IMG/VR virus record: IMGVR_UViG_3300017727_001923
Location: 85,136 to 149,135 of that record
DNA length: 64,000 nt
Direction: 5' to 3' (one strand)
Source of the DNA: a virus
In this document: positions 51,933-60,981 of the stretch, in pieces
Layout of the letters: every line of letters begins with the position of its first letter
Numbering within the stretch: position 1 is the stretch's first letter
Program-made: the position numbers and the translations under genes
Notes under the pieces: model-generated
Seen by the model: only the letters and a program-made list of their open reading frames with translations
Databases searched by the model: none
What the model was told of the DNA's origin: nothing

Positions 51933-53705
51933 ATGGCTCTTTTTACACCCTCTGCTTCTCCTGCTGTAACAGTTAAAGAAATTGATTTAACGGGTGTTGT
52001 CCCGAACGTTCAAACTTCAACTGGTGCATTCGTGGGGAATTTCGGTTGGGGGCCAGTAGGCGTTGCTACACTAGTTTCAGATGAATCTGGACTTGTTAGC
52101 ACCTTCTCTGCACCAACTGACGATAATACGGTAGATTTCCATTCTGCTGCTTATTTTTTAAGGTATTCCAACTCCATGTACGTAGTACGTGAACAGGATA
52201 GTGACGGCAAAAACTCCGTTGCGAACCATACCTCATTAGGTACATTAACTGCACAAACAGTTAACAACCTAGACGCATTCGAAGACTTATCAATTGATAG
52301 TTCTGACGGTGCTTTCATTGCCAAATATCCTGGCTCTATCGGTAACTCTCTGAAAATCTCCATCGTGGGAACAGACAGTGCTAATGGTAGTTCAGTCAAC
52401 TTTAATAGTTGGGCATACAAAGACGATTTTGACGGAGCGCCTGGCACTTCTTCTTTCGTATCTGCACTTGGTGGGTCAAATGACGAAATCCACGTTGCAG
52501 TTATTGATGAAGACGGTGAAATTTCGGGTACTGCGGGAACTGTCCTTGAAACATTCCCATACTTATCTGTTGCAAAGAACGCTAAAGCATCCGATGGTTC
52601 ATCAAACTTCTTCAAAGAAGTATTGAAGATTCGTTCCAATTGGGTATATGCGGGAGACTTCCACTTATCTGGTGATTCAGATGGTGTGGATGATTTTGCA
52701 CACTCAACTTGGGGTAACAATGCAACTACTGCTGGCGAAGACTTCAAAACTAATCAAAACTTCTCTAACACACAAAGCACTTGGTCATTCAAAGCTGGTG
52801 TTACATCAAGTTCTTTAGGAACTGATGATATCCTTCGTGGATACGACAAGTTTGAAGACAAAGATAATATCGAAGTAGACTTCCTTATCGCTCCAGAATC
52901 ATTGTCAAACACCGCTGCTACTACAATCGTAAATGATTTAGTATCAATAGCGGGAACAACTAGGAAAGATTGTGTTGCAGTTGCATCACCTTCTCGTAAT
53001 GCTGTAGTTACTGTAGGCACCAACGTTGGTGTTCTTGCAAATAACAACACATACACGAAGTCTTCCTACTTGGTACAAGACAACAACTATCTGAAAGTAT
53101 TTGACAAGTATAATGACAAATACATTAAGATTCCTGCCGCATCATCCACTGCGGGTCTCATGGCTGCAACTGACTTAGTCGCTGCACCTTGGTTCTCCCC
53201 TGCTGGGTCAAGACGTGGTAGATATCAAGGAATCACAGATATCATATTATCTCCGACAAAAGCTGAAAGAGATGCATTATACAAGGCTGGTATCAACCCA
53301 ATCGCAAATATTCCAGGCGAAGGCATTATGCTCTTCGGTGACAAAACTAACGAATCAAGACCTTCTGCATTTGACAGAATTAATGTTCGTAGATTGTTCC
53401 TTGGAATTGAAAGAGCGATTGCAATAGCAGGACGTAATGTAATGTTTGAATTCAATGACGAGTTTACTCGTGCAGAGTTCGTAAACATTGTAGAACCGTT
53501 CTTACGTGAGATTCAAGGTCGAAGAGGTATCACGGATTTCCGTGTTGTCTGTGACGCAACGAATAACACGCCTGCTGTGGTTGACCGTAATGAATTTATC
53601 GCTTCTATCTTTATTAAACCCGCACGTTCTATTAACTTCGTAACATTGAATTTTGTTGCAGTTAGAACTGGTGTTGAGTTTGATGAAGTAGTTGGCACAG
53701 TATAA
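51933..53705 (+). CDS. gp18: Tail sheath protein gp18
   Basis: 590 residues (T4: 659). The opening SPAVTVKEIDLTGVVPNVQT with STGAFVGNFGWGPVG is typical. The conserved C-terminal core has GRNVMFEFNDEFTRAEFVNI, VEPFLREIQGRRGITDFRVV and CDATNNTPAVVDRNEF, which builds the handshake with neighbouring subunits. FIASIFIKPARSINFVTLNF ends the core. The middle is the variable surface domain. Subunits stack on the gp19 tube and contract on infection. Confidence 0.97.
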   Translation: MALFTPSASPAVTVKEIDLTGVVPNVQTSTGAFVGNFGWGPVGVATLVSDESGLVSTFSAPTDDNTVDFHSAAYFLRYSNSMYVVREQDSDGKNSVANHTSLGTLTAQTVNNLDAFEDLSIDSSDGAFIAKYPGSIGNSLKISIVGTDSANGSSVNFNSWAYKDDFDGAPGTSSFVSALGGSNDEIHVAVIDEDGEISGTAGTVLETFPYLSVAKNAKASDGSSNFFKEVLKIRSNWVYAGDFHLSGDSDGVDDFAHSTWGNNATTAGEDFKTNQNFSNTQSTWSFKAGVTSSSLGTDDILRGYDKFEDKDNIEVDFLIAPESLSNTAATTIVNDLVSIAGTTRKDCVAVASPSRNAVVTVGTNVGVLANNNTYTKSSYLVQDNNYLKVFDKYNDKYIKIPAASSTAGLMAATDLVAAPWFSPAGSRRGRYQGITDIILSPTKAERDALYKAGINPIANIPGEGIMLFGDKTNESRPSAFDRINVRRLFLGIERAIAIAGRNVMFEFNDEFTRAEFVNIVEPFLREIQGRRGITDFRVVCDATNNTPAVVDRNEFIASIFIKPARSINFVTLNFVAVRTGVEFDEVVGTV

Positions 53706-53718
53706 GGAGTAAAGGAAA

Positions 53719-54246
53719 ATGGCAATTTTAGGCGTAGATGATTTTAAATCAAAACTCAGAGGGGGCGGAGCTCGTCCCAATCTGTTCAAAGCGACTGTCA
53801 ACTTTCCAGGCTATGCGGGGGGAGATGTAGAACTTACATCTTTCCTTTGTAAGACTGCACAGTTGCCAGCATCCGTAATGAACGTAATGGAAGTTCCTTT
53901 CCGTGGTAGACAATTAAAAATGGCGGGTGACCGTACATTTGAACCATGGACAGTAACCATTCTCAATGATACAGATTTCTCAATCCGTAATTCTATGGAA
54001 AGATGGATGAATGGTATCAATGCTCATCAAGCTAATACTGGTCTAAGTAATCCTACTGATTACCAAGCAGACCTAGTTATCGAGCAGTTGGACAGGGGTG
54101 GTGATACTCTCAAGACGTACAACTTCCGTGGATGTTTCCCAACAAACGTCAGTGCAATTGACGTAAGTTACGAGACTGTAGATACTATTGAAGAATTTAC
54201 AGTTGAGTTCCAGATTCAATACTGGGAATCCGACACCACTAGTTAA
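53719..54246 (+). CDS. gp19: Tail tube protein gp19
   Basis: 175 residues (T4: 163). GARPNLFKATVNFPGYAGGD, SFLCKTAQLPASVMNVMEVP and FRGRQLKMAGDRTFEPWTVT, then ILNDTDFSIRNSMERWMNGI and FTVEFQIQYWESD define the tube fold. It polymerises into the inner tube. At least three other proteins in the window (9744, 13302, 62315) share this fold pattern. Confidence 0.95.
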   Translation: MAILGVDDFKSKLRGGGARPNLFKATVNFPGYAGGDVELTSFLCKTAQLPASVMNVMEVPFRGRQLKMAGDRTFEPWTVTILNDTDFSIRNSMERWMNGINAHQANTGLSNPTDYQADLVIEQLDRGGDTLKTYNFRGCFPTNVSAIDVSYETVDTIEEFTVEFQIQYWESDTTS

Positions 54247-54259
54247 TCTAGTTATATAT

Positions 54260-54289
54260 AAGGGGGTAGGGAATAATCCTTACCCCTTT
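54260..54289 (+). terminator. Imperfect hairpin between gp19 and gp20
   Basis: AAGGGGGTAGGGA and TCCTTACCCCTT pair around an ATAA loop. It is not followed by a clean T-run (TTTATTA), so it may be a weak terminator or mRNA-processing or stability element between the abundant tube gene and the portal gene. Confidence 0.5.
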
Positions 54290-54304
54290 ATTATGAGGTA
54301 AAAA

Positions 54305-55813
54305 ATGGCAGAACAAGACAATAGTATTCTTAAACTATTCGGTTTCGAACTCAAGAGACAAGAGAAAGCCGAAAAGGAAAAAGAAAAATTAAAGTCCATT
54401 GTTGCTCCCACCGATGATGACGGTGCGGGGTATGTTACTGCGTCTGGTTCTCACTATGGTCAATACATTGACATGGAAGGGAGTCAAGCAAAGGACAACC
54501 AACAATTAATTATGAAATATCGTGGTGTTGCAACACATCCCGAAGTAGATGCCGCAGTAGAAGATATTGTTAATGAATCAATCGTTGGTTCAGAAATGGA
54601 TATCTCTTGCGAAATTAATCTGGATAAAGTAGAAGCACCAGATAATATTAAAAATATGATGACCGAAGAATTCAACAAAGTATATGGTATGTTGAAATTC
54701 ACAGATTTAGGTCATGACATATTCCGTTCATTCTATGTTGATGGTAGAATATATCACCATCTTGTAGTAGATGAATCCAGAATTAAAGAAGGTATTCAAG
54801 AGATTAGAACTATTGATGCCGCAAAGATACGTAAAGTAAAAGAAGTAAAACATGAAAAAGACCCTATCACGGGTGCTAAGGTAGTAAAAGAAGTAAAAGA
54901 ATTCTATATCTTCCAAGAGAAAGCGGGAACTAATCAAGGTGTAAGACTTTCTCCAGACAGTGTTTCATATGTATCAAGTGGTCTATTAGACCCAACTAAA
55001 AAACAGGTTGTGTCTTATTTACATAAGTCATTAAAACCTATTAACCAATTAAGAATGATGGAAGATTCTCTTGTAATCTACCGTCTTGCAAGAGCCCCCG
55101 AACGTAGAATATTCTATATCGATGTGGGTAACATGCCACGTAATAAGTCTGAAGCGTACATGCAAGGTATCATGTCTCGTTACAGAAACAAGATTGTATA
55201 TGACTCAAGTACTGGTCAACTTAAAGATGACCGTAAACACATGTCTATGTTGGAAGACTTTTGGTTACCACGTAGAGAAGGTGGTAGAGGAACTGAAATT
55301 TCTACACTGCCTGGCGGTGAGAACCTTGGTCAGATAGATGATATCTTGTACTTCCAGAAGAGGTTGTATCGTTCATTGAACGTACCAGTCAACCGTCTGG
55401 AACAAGAAGCACAGTTTACATTAGGTAGGTCAACTGAAATTTCTAGGGATGAAGTTAAGTTCCAGAAGTTTATTGACCGTCTACGTAGAAGATTCTCAAT
55501 GTTGTTTATTGGTATTCTCAAGAAACAACTTATACTCAAAGGTATTATTACTGAGAGTGATTGGGAAGAGTGGAAGAACGCAATTACTGTTGACTTCCAA
55601 AGAGATAACCACTTTACTGAATTGAAGAATGCAGAACTATTACAGAATAGACTACAGACTTTAGACCAAGTATCTCAGTATGTGGGTGAGTACTTCTCCC
55701 GTGAGTGGGCAATGAAGAACGTAATGATGATGTCTGACGAAGATATCGAAGAAATGAAAAAACAAGTCGAAGGCGAAAACTCCGTTGAAGACGAAGATGA
55801 GGAAATACAATGA
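54305..55813 (+). CDS. gp20: Portal protein gp20
   Basis: 502 residues (T4: 524). QLIMKYRGVATHPEVDAAVE with DIVNESIVG, DLGHDIFRSFYVDGRIYHHL, RRIFYIDVGNMPRNKSEAYM and QGIMSRYRNKIVYD are hallmarks. TLPGGENLGQIDDILYFQKR, LYRSLNVPVNRLEQEAQFTL and FQKFIDRLRRRFSMLFIGIL follow. The dodecameric portal is the DNA gate and prohead assembly start. The C terminus is acidic. It overlaps the next gene by four bases. Confidence 0.97.
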   Translation: MAEQDNSILKLFGFELKRQEKAEKEKEKLKSIVAPTDDDGAGYVTASGSHYGQYIDMEGSQAKDNQQLIMKYRGVATHPEVDAAVEDIVNESIVGSEMDISCEINLDKVEAPDNIKNMMTEEFNKVYGMLKFTDLGHDIFRSFYVDGRIYHHLVVDESRIKEGIQEIRTIDAAKIRKVKEVKHEKDPITGAKVVKEVKEFYIFQEKAGTNQGVRLSPDSVSYVSSGLLDPTKKQVVSYLHKSLKPINQLRMMEDSLVIYRLARAPERRIFYIDVGNMPRNKSEAYMQGIMSRYRNKIVYDSSTGQLKDDRKHMSMLEDFWLPRREGGRGTEISTLPGGENLGQIDDILYFQKRLYRSLNVPVNRLEQEAQFTLGRSTEISRDEVKFQKFIDRLRRRFSMLFIGILKKQLILKGIITESDWEEWKNAITVDFQRDNHFTELKNAELLQNRLQTLDQVSQYVGEYFSREWAMKNVMMMSDEDIEEMKKQVEGENSVEDEDEEIQ

Positions 55814-56127
55814 GTGAAGTAGAAAATCAAGAAGTGGAAACACAAGAACCAAGTGCAGTAACAGAATTAATTAATCAAATCACCAGTGGTGACTTGGCTA
55901 ATGCTGAAGGTTCTTTTAAAAGTCTTGTACAAGATAAGATGACAGATGCACTAGAAGCACAACGTGTTGCAACTGCACAGGCAATCTTTAATGACCAAGA
56001 CGATGACGTTGAAATAGATGAAACAGACATTGAAACAACAGAAAATCCTGAAGAATCGGAAGAAGAAACCGAAGAAAACGAAGAAATAATAGCAGAATTA
56101 GACGATGATGAAGTAGAAACTGCATAA
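55810..56127 (+). CDS. Prohead core-like acidic protein (gp67 position)
   Basis: 105 residues. A helical N-terminal half (VTELINQITSGDLANAEGSF with KSLVQDKMTDALEAQRV) and an extremely acidic C-terminal half (DDDVEIDETDIETTENPEES). T4 has the small acidic core protein gp67 directly after the portal; composition and position agree, and direct homology is uncertain. It probably fills the prohead core with gp22 and is digested by gp21. A DNA-mimic-like acidic tail is noteworthy. Confidence 0.6.
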   Translation: MSEVENQEVETQEPSAVTELINQITSGDLANAEGSFKSLVQDKMTDALEAQRVATAQAIFNDQDDDVEIDETDIETTENPEESEEETEENEEIIAELDDDEVETA

Positions 56128-56153
56128 TTTGCTTGTTTCAAAAACATTGTTTG

Positions 56154-56161
56154 TATAAATA
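56154..56161 (+). promoter_or_regulatory. T4-type late promoter
   Basis: TATAAATA, then ATACT, then ATG of the 73-residue gene: another five-base gap. Confidence 0.75.
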
Positions 56162-56166
56162 ATACT

Positions 56167-56388
56167 ATGAAATCTTATAAAGAAATTCTTCAAGAATTAA
56201 GTGAAGCAAAGAAGCCCAAGGGCGAAACTGTCTTCAACAAAAAGATTAAACGTATCCCTGTCCTTATTGTAAAGGATAAGGGAACAAACCCTTTTGTGGT
56301 CTATATTGATGGAGACAAATTAGACTCTTTCAAATCACAAAAGGATGCAGAAAAGTCTGCAATGAAAGTAATAAAGGAATTAACATGA
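56167..56388 (+). CDS. Small prohead core-like protein (gp68 position)
   Basis: 73 residues, basic. It has an N-terminal helix KSYKEILQELSEAKKPKGET and then a small alpha/beta segment IPVLIVKDKGTNPFVVYIDG. The order portal, acidic protein, this protein, protease is that of 20-67-68-21 in T4, which suggests gp68. T4 gp68 has 141 residues, so this is short and the name is by position only. It overlaps gp21 by four bases. Confidence 0.5.
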   Translation: MKSYKEILQELSEAKKPKGETVFNKKIKRIPVLIVKDKGTNPFVVYIDGDKLDSFKSQKDAEKSAMKVIKELT

Positions 56389-57047
56389 AGTTAATTACAG
56401 AATTCACTGATAATGATTCTCTATCTTGTTTAGTAGAAAAGAAAGAGAACGGTGAAAAAAATTATGTCATTGAAGGCGTTTTCGCACAAACTGACAAAAA
56501 GAACAGAAATGGTCGTGTCTACCCTAAACCTATTATGGAAAAAGCGGTAGCAAAATATGACCAAGAACAAATTTCTAAGAAACGTGCGGTTGGGGAATTA
56601 AATCACCCTGAAGGGCCGACAGTTAACTTAGACAAAGTTTCACACCTCATCACTGAACTCAAGTTCGAGGGAAATGATGTGGTTGGAAAGGCACAAATAT
56701 TGGAAACTCCAATGGGTAAGATTGTGAAAGGTCTTCTTGATGGTGGTGTTCAATTGGGTGTGTCAACTCGTGGTATGGGTAGCCTTGAGAACAGAAACGG
56801 TGCAATGGTCGTCAAAGACGATTTTATTCTTAGTACTGTTGACATAGTACAAGACCCTAGCGCTCCTGAAGCTTTCGTTAATGGTATAATGGAAGGGGTA
56901 GACTGGGTTTGGAATAACGGTGTTTTATGTCCTCAAGTAATTGAAAAAATGGAGACTGAAATTAAAACTGCTCCGAAAACTGTCTTGTATGAGACAAGTG
57001 TTCGAGAGTTCAAGAATTTCCTCTCGTTAATTAAATCTAAAATATAG
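56385..57047 (+). CDS. gp21: Prohead core protease gp21
   Basis: 220 residues (T4: 212). DKKNRNGRVYPKPIMEKAVA, AVGELNHPEGPTVNLDKVSH with H74 and GVQLGVSTRGMGSLENRNGA with S127 are the catalytic blocks of the T4-type, herpesvirus-like serine protease. VDIVQDPSAPEAFVNGIMEG ends the core. It cleaves scaffold, core proteins and gp23 during head maturation, usually after Glu in motifs like L/I/M-x-E. It is followed nine bases later by gp22. Confidence 0.93.
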   Translation: MKLITEFTDNDSLSCLVEKKENGEKNYVIEGVFAQTDKKNRNGRVYPKPIMEKAVAKYDQEQISKKRAVGELNHPEGPTVNLDKVSHLITELKFEGNDVVGKAQILETPMGKIVKGLLDGGVQLGVSTRGMGSLENRNGAMVVKDDFILSTVDIVQDPSAPEAFVNGIMEGVDWVWNNGVLCPQVIEKMETEIKTAPKTVLYETSVREFKNFLSLIKSKI

Positions 57048-57056
57048 GAGTCAATT

Positions 57057-58109
57057 ATGACTGAAGAAAGTAAAGTCGAAGTTGAACTCCACGATGAAGA
57101 CATTAACGACATTGTGGAAGATACTCTCGAAGAAGGAAGCGCTCCTGCTCCTAAAGGGAAACCTGATGCAAATGCAACTGACGAAGAAGAGTCTATTGCA
57201 TCTGTAGATAAAGCAGCGGACGCAACCAAAGCAAAACAAGCTCCTGCTCCGAAAACAAAAGCGGGCATGATTAATGCAATGAGCATGAAGTTACATTCTA
57301 TGAAAAAAGATGAACTGACTGCATCATACAGTAATATGATGGATGATGTGCAACACACAGAAGACGCAATCGTGGAAACACAGGTTGATACTTCTGCTGA
57401 ACTGGATGCATTAGTCGAGTCTGAAGCAACACTCAGTGATGAGTTTAAAGCTAAAACCGCAGTAATCTTTGAAGCAGCCGTGAAATCAAAACTATCAGAA
57501 GAAATTGATAGAATTGAATCACAGTATAAGGAAGAATTAGCAGAAGAAATCTCTTCTACTAAGGCAGACCTTGTAGAGAAAGTGGACAGCTACCTTAACT
57601 ATGTAGTTGAATCTTGGATGGAAGAAAATCAAGTTGCAATCCAGAGCGGACTCCGCACTGAAATTGCCGAGACTTTCATGGATAAAATGAAAGACCTCTT
57701 TACAGAGTCTTACATTGAAGTCCCAACTTCTAAGGTTGACCTAGTTGATGAACTTGCTGAATCCGTAGAAGAACTTGAGACTCGTCTCAACGAAACTACT
57801 CAGAAAGTTATAGACACAACCGAGGAACTGGAAGTTTACAAACGTGAAACGATTATTCGTGAAGCGTCACGTGACCTTGCAGAAACTCAAGTAGAAAAAT
57901 TGAAATCACTCGTTGAAGGTTTAGATTTTGAAGACGAAGACCAATTCGCCTCTAAAGTCAAGACTGTAAAAGAGTCATATTTCACAAAAGAAATCACTGG
58001 TAGTGAAGAAGTAGAACAAGTTGTAGAAGATGCTGACGTGCAAACTGAAGTATCATCTGTAATGGAACAATACATCTCTACTATCCGTAAAAACGCATCT
58101 AAATCATAA
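57057..58109 (+). CDS. gp22: Prohead scaffold protein gp22
   Basis: 350 residues (T4: 269), very acidic and helical. The N terminus is acidic with a Lys/Pro/Ala linker, NAMSMKLHSMKKDELTASYS lies near 80, and a long coiled coil follows at 120-260. The conserved tail is ETIIREASRDLAETQVEKLK, SLVEGLDFEDEDQFASKVK, VKESYF. It forms the core around which gp23 assembles and is then degraded by gp21. A good AGGAG site precedes the start. Confidence 0.92.
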   Translation: MTEESKVEVELHDEDINDIVEDTLEEGSAPAPKGKPDANATDEEESIASVDKAADATKAKQAPAPKTKAGMINAMSMKLHSMKKDELTASYSNMMDDVQHTEDAIVETQVDTSAELDALVESEATLSDEFKAKTAVIFEAAVKSKLSEEIDRIESQYKEELAEEISSTKADLVEKVDSYLNYVVESWMEENQVAIQSGLRTEIAETFMDKMKDLFTESYIEVPTSKVDLVDELAESVEELETRLNETTQKVIDTTEELEVYKRETIIREASRDLAETQVEKLKSLVEGLDFEDEDQFASKVKTVKESYFTKEITGSEEVEQVVEDADVQTEVSSVMEQYISTIRKNASKS

Positions 58110-58121
58110 AGGAAATATAAA

Positions 58122-59435
58122 ATGCAATCTTACGATAATTTAATCGAAAAGTGGGCTCCAGTTCTAAACGAAGAGTCTGCTGGCGTGATTACTGATAATC
58201 ACAGACGTGCGGTAACTGCTGCAATTCTCGAAAACCAAGAAAAAGCAATCGCTGAAGAGCGTTCTGCTTCTGCGGGTTTCATGACAGAGAATGCTGCAAG
58301 TGGCGCTAACAACACTGGTTCAGTTAATAACTTTGACCCAGTATTAATCTCACTAGTACGTAGAGCAATGCCTAACCTCATCGCTTATGACGTATGTGGT
58401 GTACAACCTATGAATGGCCCTACTGGTCTTATCTTCGCTATGAAGAGCAGATACCAAGGTGGTTCTACTTCTAACCGTGAAGCACTATTCAACGAAGCTG
58501 AAACTCAGTTCTCTGGTGATAGTTCTGGTACTCACGATTCAGACAATGCGTCTGGTTGGAACGGAATTGATTCATCTGGTGCTAGACTTTCTAACCTTGC
58601 TGCTGGCGGAATGCCAACTGCTGATGCAGAAGCATTGGGTAGAACTGGTGGTTCATCTTTCAACGAAATGGGTTTCACCATTGAAAGACAGACTGTAACT
58701 GCTAAGTCACGTGCGCTTAAAGCTGAATACACTTTAGAACTTGCACAAGACCTTAAAGCGATTCATGGTCTTGACGCAGAAACAGAATTGGCTAACATCC
58801 TCTCTACTGAAATCCTTGCGGAAATCAACAGAGAAGTTATCCGTACTGTTAACTCTCAAGCGAAAACTGGAGCTCAACAAGCTAACGTTACTGCAAAAGG
58901 TATCTTTAACATGAGTTCAGACGCTGACGGACGTTGGTCTGCTGAGAAGTTCAAAGGTCTTGGTGTACAAATTGACCGTGAAGCAAACGTAATTGCAAAA
59001 GAAACAAGACGTGGAAAAGGTAACGTAGTTATCTGTTCTTCAGATGTTGCTACTGCACTTGCTGCTGCGGGTACTTTGGACTATAGTCCTGCTATCAACA
59101 ACAACCTACAGGTTGACGATACTGGTAATACTTTTGCTGGTGTATTAAACGGACGTATCCGTGTATACATCGACCCTTATGCTAACACTGATTATATCAC
59201 TGTTGGTTATAAAGGACAGAACCCATATGACAGTGGTGTATTCTACTGCCCATACGTTCCGTTGCAAATGGTTAAAGCAGTTGGTGAAGAAGACTTCCAA
59301 CCACGTATCGGGTTTAAAACTCGTTACGGAATGGCAAGTAACCCATTTGTTGGGTCTACACCTTCTGACGGTCTTGCTACTGCAAAGACTAACCAGTACT
59401 ACAGAATTTTCAAGGTTACTAATATCTTGACATAA
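58122..59435 (+). CDS. gp23: Major capsid protein gp23
   Basis: 437 residues. NLIEKWAPVLNEESAGVITD and HRRAVTAAILENQEKAIAEE form the delta segment. Maturation cleavage probably falls after the Glu of GFMTENAASG (E56), as expected for gp21. RRAMPNLIAYDVCGVQPMNG and PTGLIFAMKSRYQGG open the HK97-fold core, and QPRIGFKTRYGMASNPF is the C-terminal signature. It is shorter than T4 gp23 (521) as it lacks most of the insertion domain. No separate vertex gene 24 follows. A strong terminator ends the block. Confidence 0.97.
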   Translation: MQSYDNLIEKWAPVLNEESAGVITDNHRRAVTAAILENQEKAIAEERSASAGFMTENAASGANNTGSVNNFDPVLISLVRRAMPNLIAYDVCGVQPMNGPTGLIFAMKSRYQGGSTSNREALFNEAETQFSGDSSGTHDSDNASGWNGIDSSGARLSNLAAGGMPTADAEALGRTGGSSFNEMGFTIERQTVTAKSRALKAEYTLELAQDLKAIHGLDAETELANILSTEILAEINREVIRTVNSQAKTGAQQANVTAKGIFNMSSDADGRWSAEKFKGLGVQIDREANVIAKETRRGKGNVVICSSDVATALAAAGTLDYSPAINNNLQVDDTGNTFAGVLNGRIRVYIDPYANTDYITVGYKGQNPYDSGVFYCPYVPLQMVKAVGEEDFQPRIGFKTRYGMASNPFVGSTPSDGLATAKTNQYYRIFKVTNILT

Positions 59436-59474
59436 GTCTGTAATAAGAAGAGTGAGGTTAACTCACCGTTCTTT

Positions 59475-59503
59475 AAAGGGTCTCTTCGGAGACCCTTTTT
59501 TTT
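59475..59503. terminator. Terminator with UUCG loop between gp23 and dam
   Basis: Stem AAAGGGTCTC / GAGACCCTTT with a C(TTCG)G loop and eight T on the plus strand. On the minus strand the same hairpin is followed only by TTTAAAG, so it is strong for gp23 and weak for dam, whose stop lies in the T-run. Confidence 0.92.
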
Positions 59504-60377
59504 ATCCGAAGAAATCGTCTAGTGAAGGTGGGGTAGGTGTGTCGTAGTTTAACAACAAGAGTTCCTTCCTGTTGTGTTCATCTTCTCTATACTTCTTACC
59601 ACTATGCATGGTATAAGTCAAATCCCATATACGTTGTTCCCAACCTTTATATGCATCACGAAGAGTATCATTAGAATTATACGTAATCATGATTAGATTC
59701 TTAGAGTTGTCTGTGACTGTGTGAAAGTCTTTGTGGTCAAATGAGTCATGCATGTCACCATTGTTACCATAGATAAATGACTTGATGTCATATGGTGGGT
59801 CTGCAAATACAAATGCATCTGGATTATCATCAAACATGACACTATAGTCATCATTGGTCAATGTCCAGTTTTTCATGAGATGACCGAACTTAGGTAGTTT
59901 TGCAATCAGTCTATGATTGAACAAATCCTTTACTGCATCTTTACTGAATGAACCTGTCGATTCTCCTAGTCCAGAGAAAGAACATCGATTCATTATATAG
60001 AATCTCCAAGCAATTTCGAACTCATTATCTGGGTTCTCTAGACCTTCACGCATAACATGATAATAATCTAGATGTGCTTGAAGAGGGTCAGAAGACTCAG
60101 ATAGTTCTGTTTTGACACTATGTAGTTTGTCTGCAAGTTTCTGACCTTCCTGTTGTACGGTCAACCAAAAACAATACAGATTGTAGTATTTGTCATTGAC
60201 CCATACAGGAACATTGGGATACTTCTTACTAAAGGCAAATGCACATGAACCACCCCCAAGGAAGGGTTCACGATACTCTTTAATAGAGTCTATAGGCATA
60301 TTCTCGTCACTGAATAAGAAGTCAGTTGCACGAGTCTTTCCGCCTGGATATCTAAGTGGAGATTTTAAATCTTTCAT
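59502..60377 (-). CDS. dam: DNA adenine-N6 methyltransferase, Dam family
   Basis: 291 residues. SPLRYPGGKTRATDFLF (5-21) with EPFLGGGSCAFAFS is the SAM-binding motif I, and FVFADPPYDIKSF holds the catalytic DPPY. FYIMNRCSFSGLGESTGSFS is the region typical of Dam enzymes. It is homologous to T4 and E. coli Dam, which methylate A in GATC. The gene lies alone on the minus strand between capsid and recombination genes and has its own sigma-70-like promoter, so it is probably early. I noticed no GATC in the window, which is odd for a GATC methylase. Confidence 0.93.
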   Translation of the reverse strand: MKDLKSPLRYPGGKTRATDFLFSDENMPIDSIKEYREPFLGGGSCAFAFSKKYPNVPVWVNDKYYNLYCFWLTVQQEGQKLADKLHSVKTELSESSDPLQAHLDYYHVMREGLENPDNEFEIAWRFYIMNRCSFSGLGESTGSFSKDAVKDLFNHRLIAKLPKFGHLMKNWTLTNDDYSVMFDDNPDAFVFADPPYDIKSFIYGNNGDMHDSFDHKDFHTVTDNSKNLIMITYNSNDTLRDAYKGWEQRIWDLTYTMHSGKKYREDEHNRKELLLLNYDTPTPPSLDDFFG

Positions 60378-60384
60378 GTTGTAT

Positions 60385-60414
60385 ATAGTACACTAGTCCA
60401 CACTAAATGTCAAG
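60385..60414 (-). promoter_or_regulatory. Sigma-70-type promoter for dam
   Basis: On the minus strand TTGACA (60414-60409) and TACTAT (60390-60385) with 18 bp between. It is back to back with the plus-strand promoter at 60438. Confidence 0.7.
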
Positions 60415-60437
60415 GTAAAAATAAACTAAAATAATGC

Positions 60438-60466
60438 TTGACAAACCTTGCTGTTGTTGTTATAAT
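60438..60466 (+). promoter_or_regulatory. Consensus sigma-70 promoter
   Basis: TTGACA (60438-60443) and TATAAT (60461-60466), 17 bp spacing. It drives the small genes from 60499. Confidence 0.85.
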
Positions 60467-60498
60467 AAGTGTATAAAATGAAAAAAGGAAAGGAAAAT

Positions 60499-60789
60499 AT
60501 GACACCATTTATCAAAGAAGAGTTCACATGGGACGGTATGTATCTCATGTATAGAGGTAAACACACTAAGAGTGTGAACATGGAGGTCGCAAGACCAGAC
60601 TGTCACCCATCTTGGGTTGGTCTACCAAAACCAGAGTTTATCGCAAGGTTCAAGTATGGTTACAAACCTTGGAAGGCATGGGTTAACTTCCTAGTCAAGA
60701 ATGTTACTGTTGAAGAGTATCTTGCATTGTCTGAAGAGATTCACCCCGCACCCGCAATGAGAGAGTTAGGTTACGGAGGAAGAACTTAA
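60499..60789 (+). CDS. Hypothetical protein, 96 aa
   Basis: The start is set at 60499 because GGAAAGGA lies just upstream. The frame is open to an earlier ATG at 60469 that would fall right at the promoter. The product begins MTPFIKEEFTWDGMYLMYRG and is rich in Trp, Tyr, Lys and Pro (YKPWKAWVNFLVK), compact and soluble. No family is recognised. It is an early gene by promoter type and overlaps the next gene's start as TAATG. Confidence 0.75.
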   Translation: MTPFIKEEFTWDGMYLMYRGKHTKSVNMEVARPDCHPSWVGLPKPEFIARFKYGYKPWKAWVNFLVKNVTVEEYLALSEEIHPAPAMRELGYGGRT

Positions 60790-60977
60790 TGAACGAATAC
60801 TGGAAAGAAATTACGGATTGGGGAGACTTGGGATATAGAGTTCCAAGTCATACCTATATTGTAAACAAGTACACTCAACTGGTGGGATACATCAAAGAGG
60901 GTACTACTGAAGAGATTATCTTCAAATCACCCATGAAACAGTTCTCTAAGAGTAGGAGAAAGTTCAAAAAATTATGA
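60789..60977 (+). CDS. Hypothetical small protein, 62 aa
   Basis: MNEYWKEITDWGDLGYRVPS is followed by a beta-like segment and a strongly basic C-terminal tail (FSKSRRKFKKL). It is translated from the overlap with the 96-residue gene. The tail could bind nucleic acid. No function is known to me. Confidence 0.7.
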   Translation: MNEYWKEITDWGDLGYRVPSHTYIVNKYTQLVGYIKEGTTEEIIFKSPMKQFSKSRRKFKKL

Positions 60978-60981
60978 GAAA

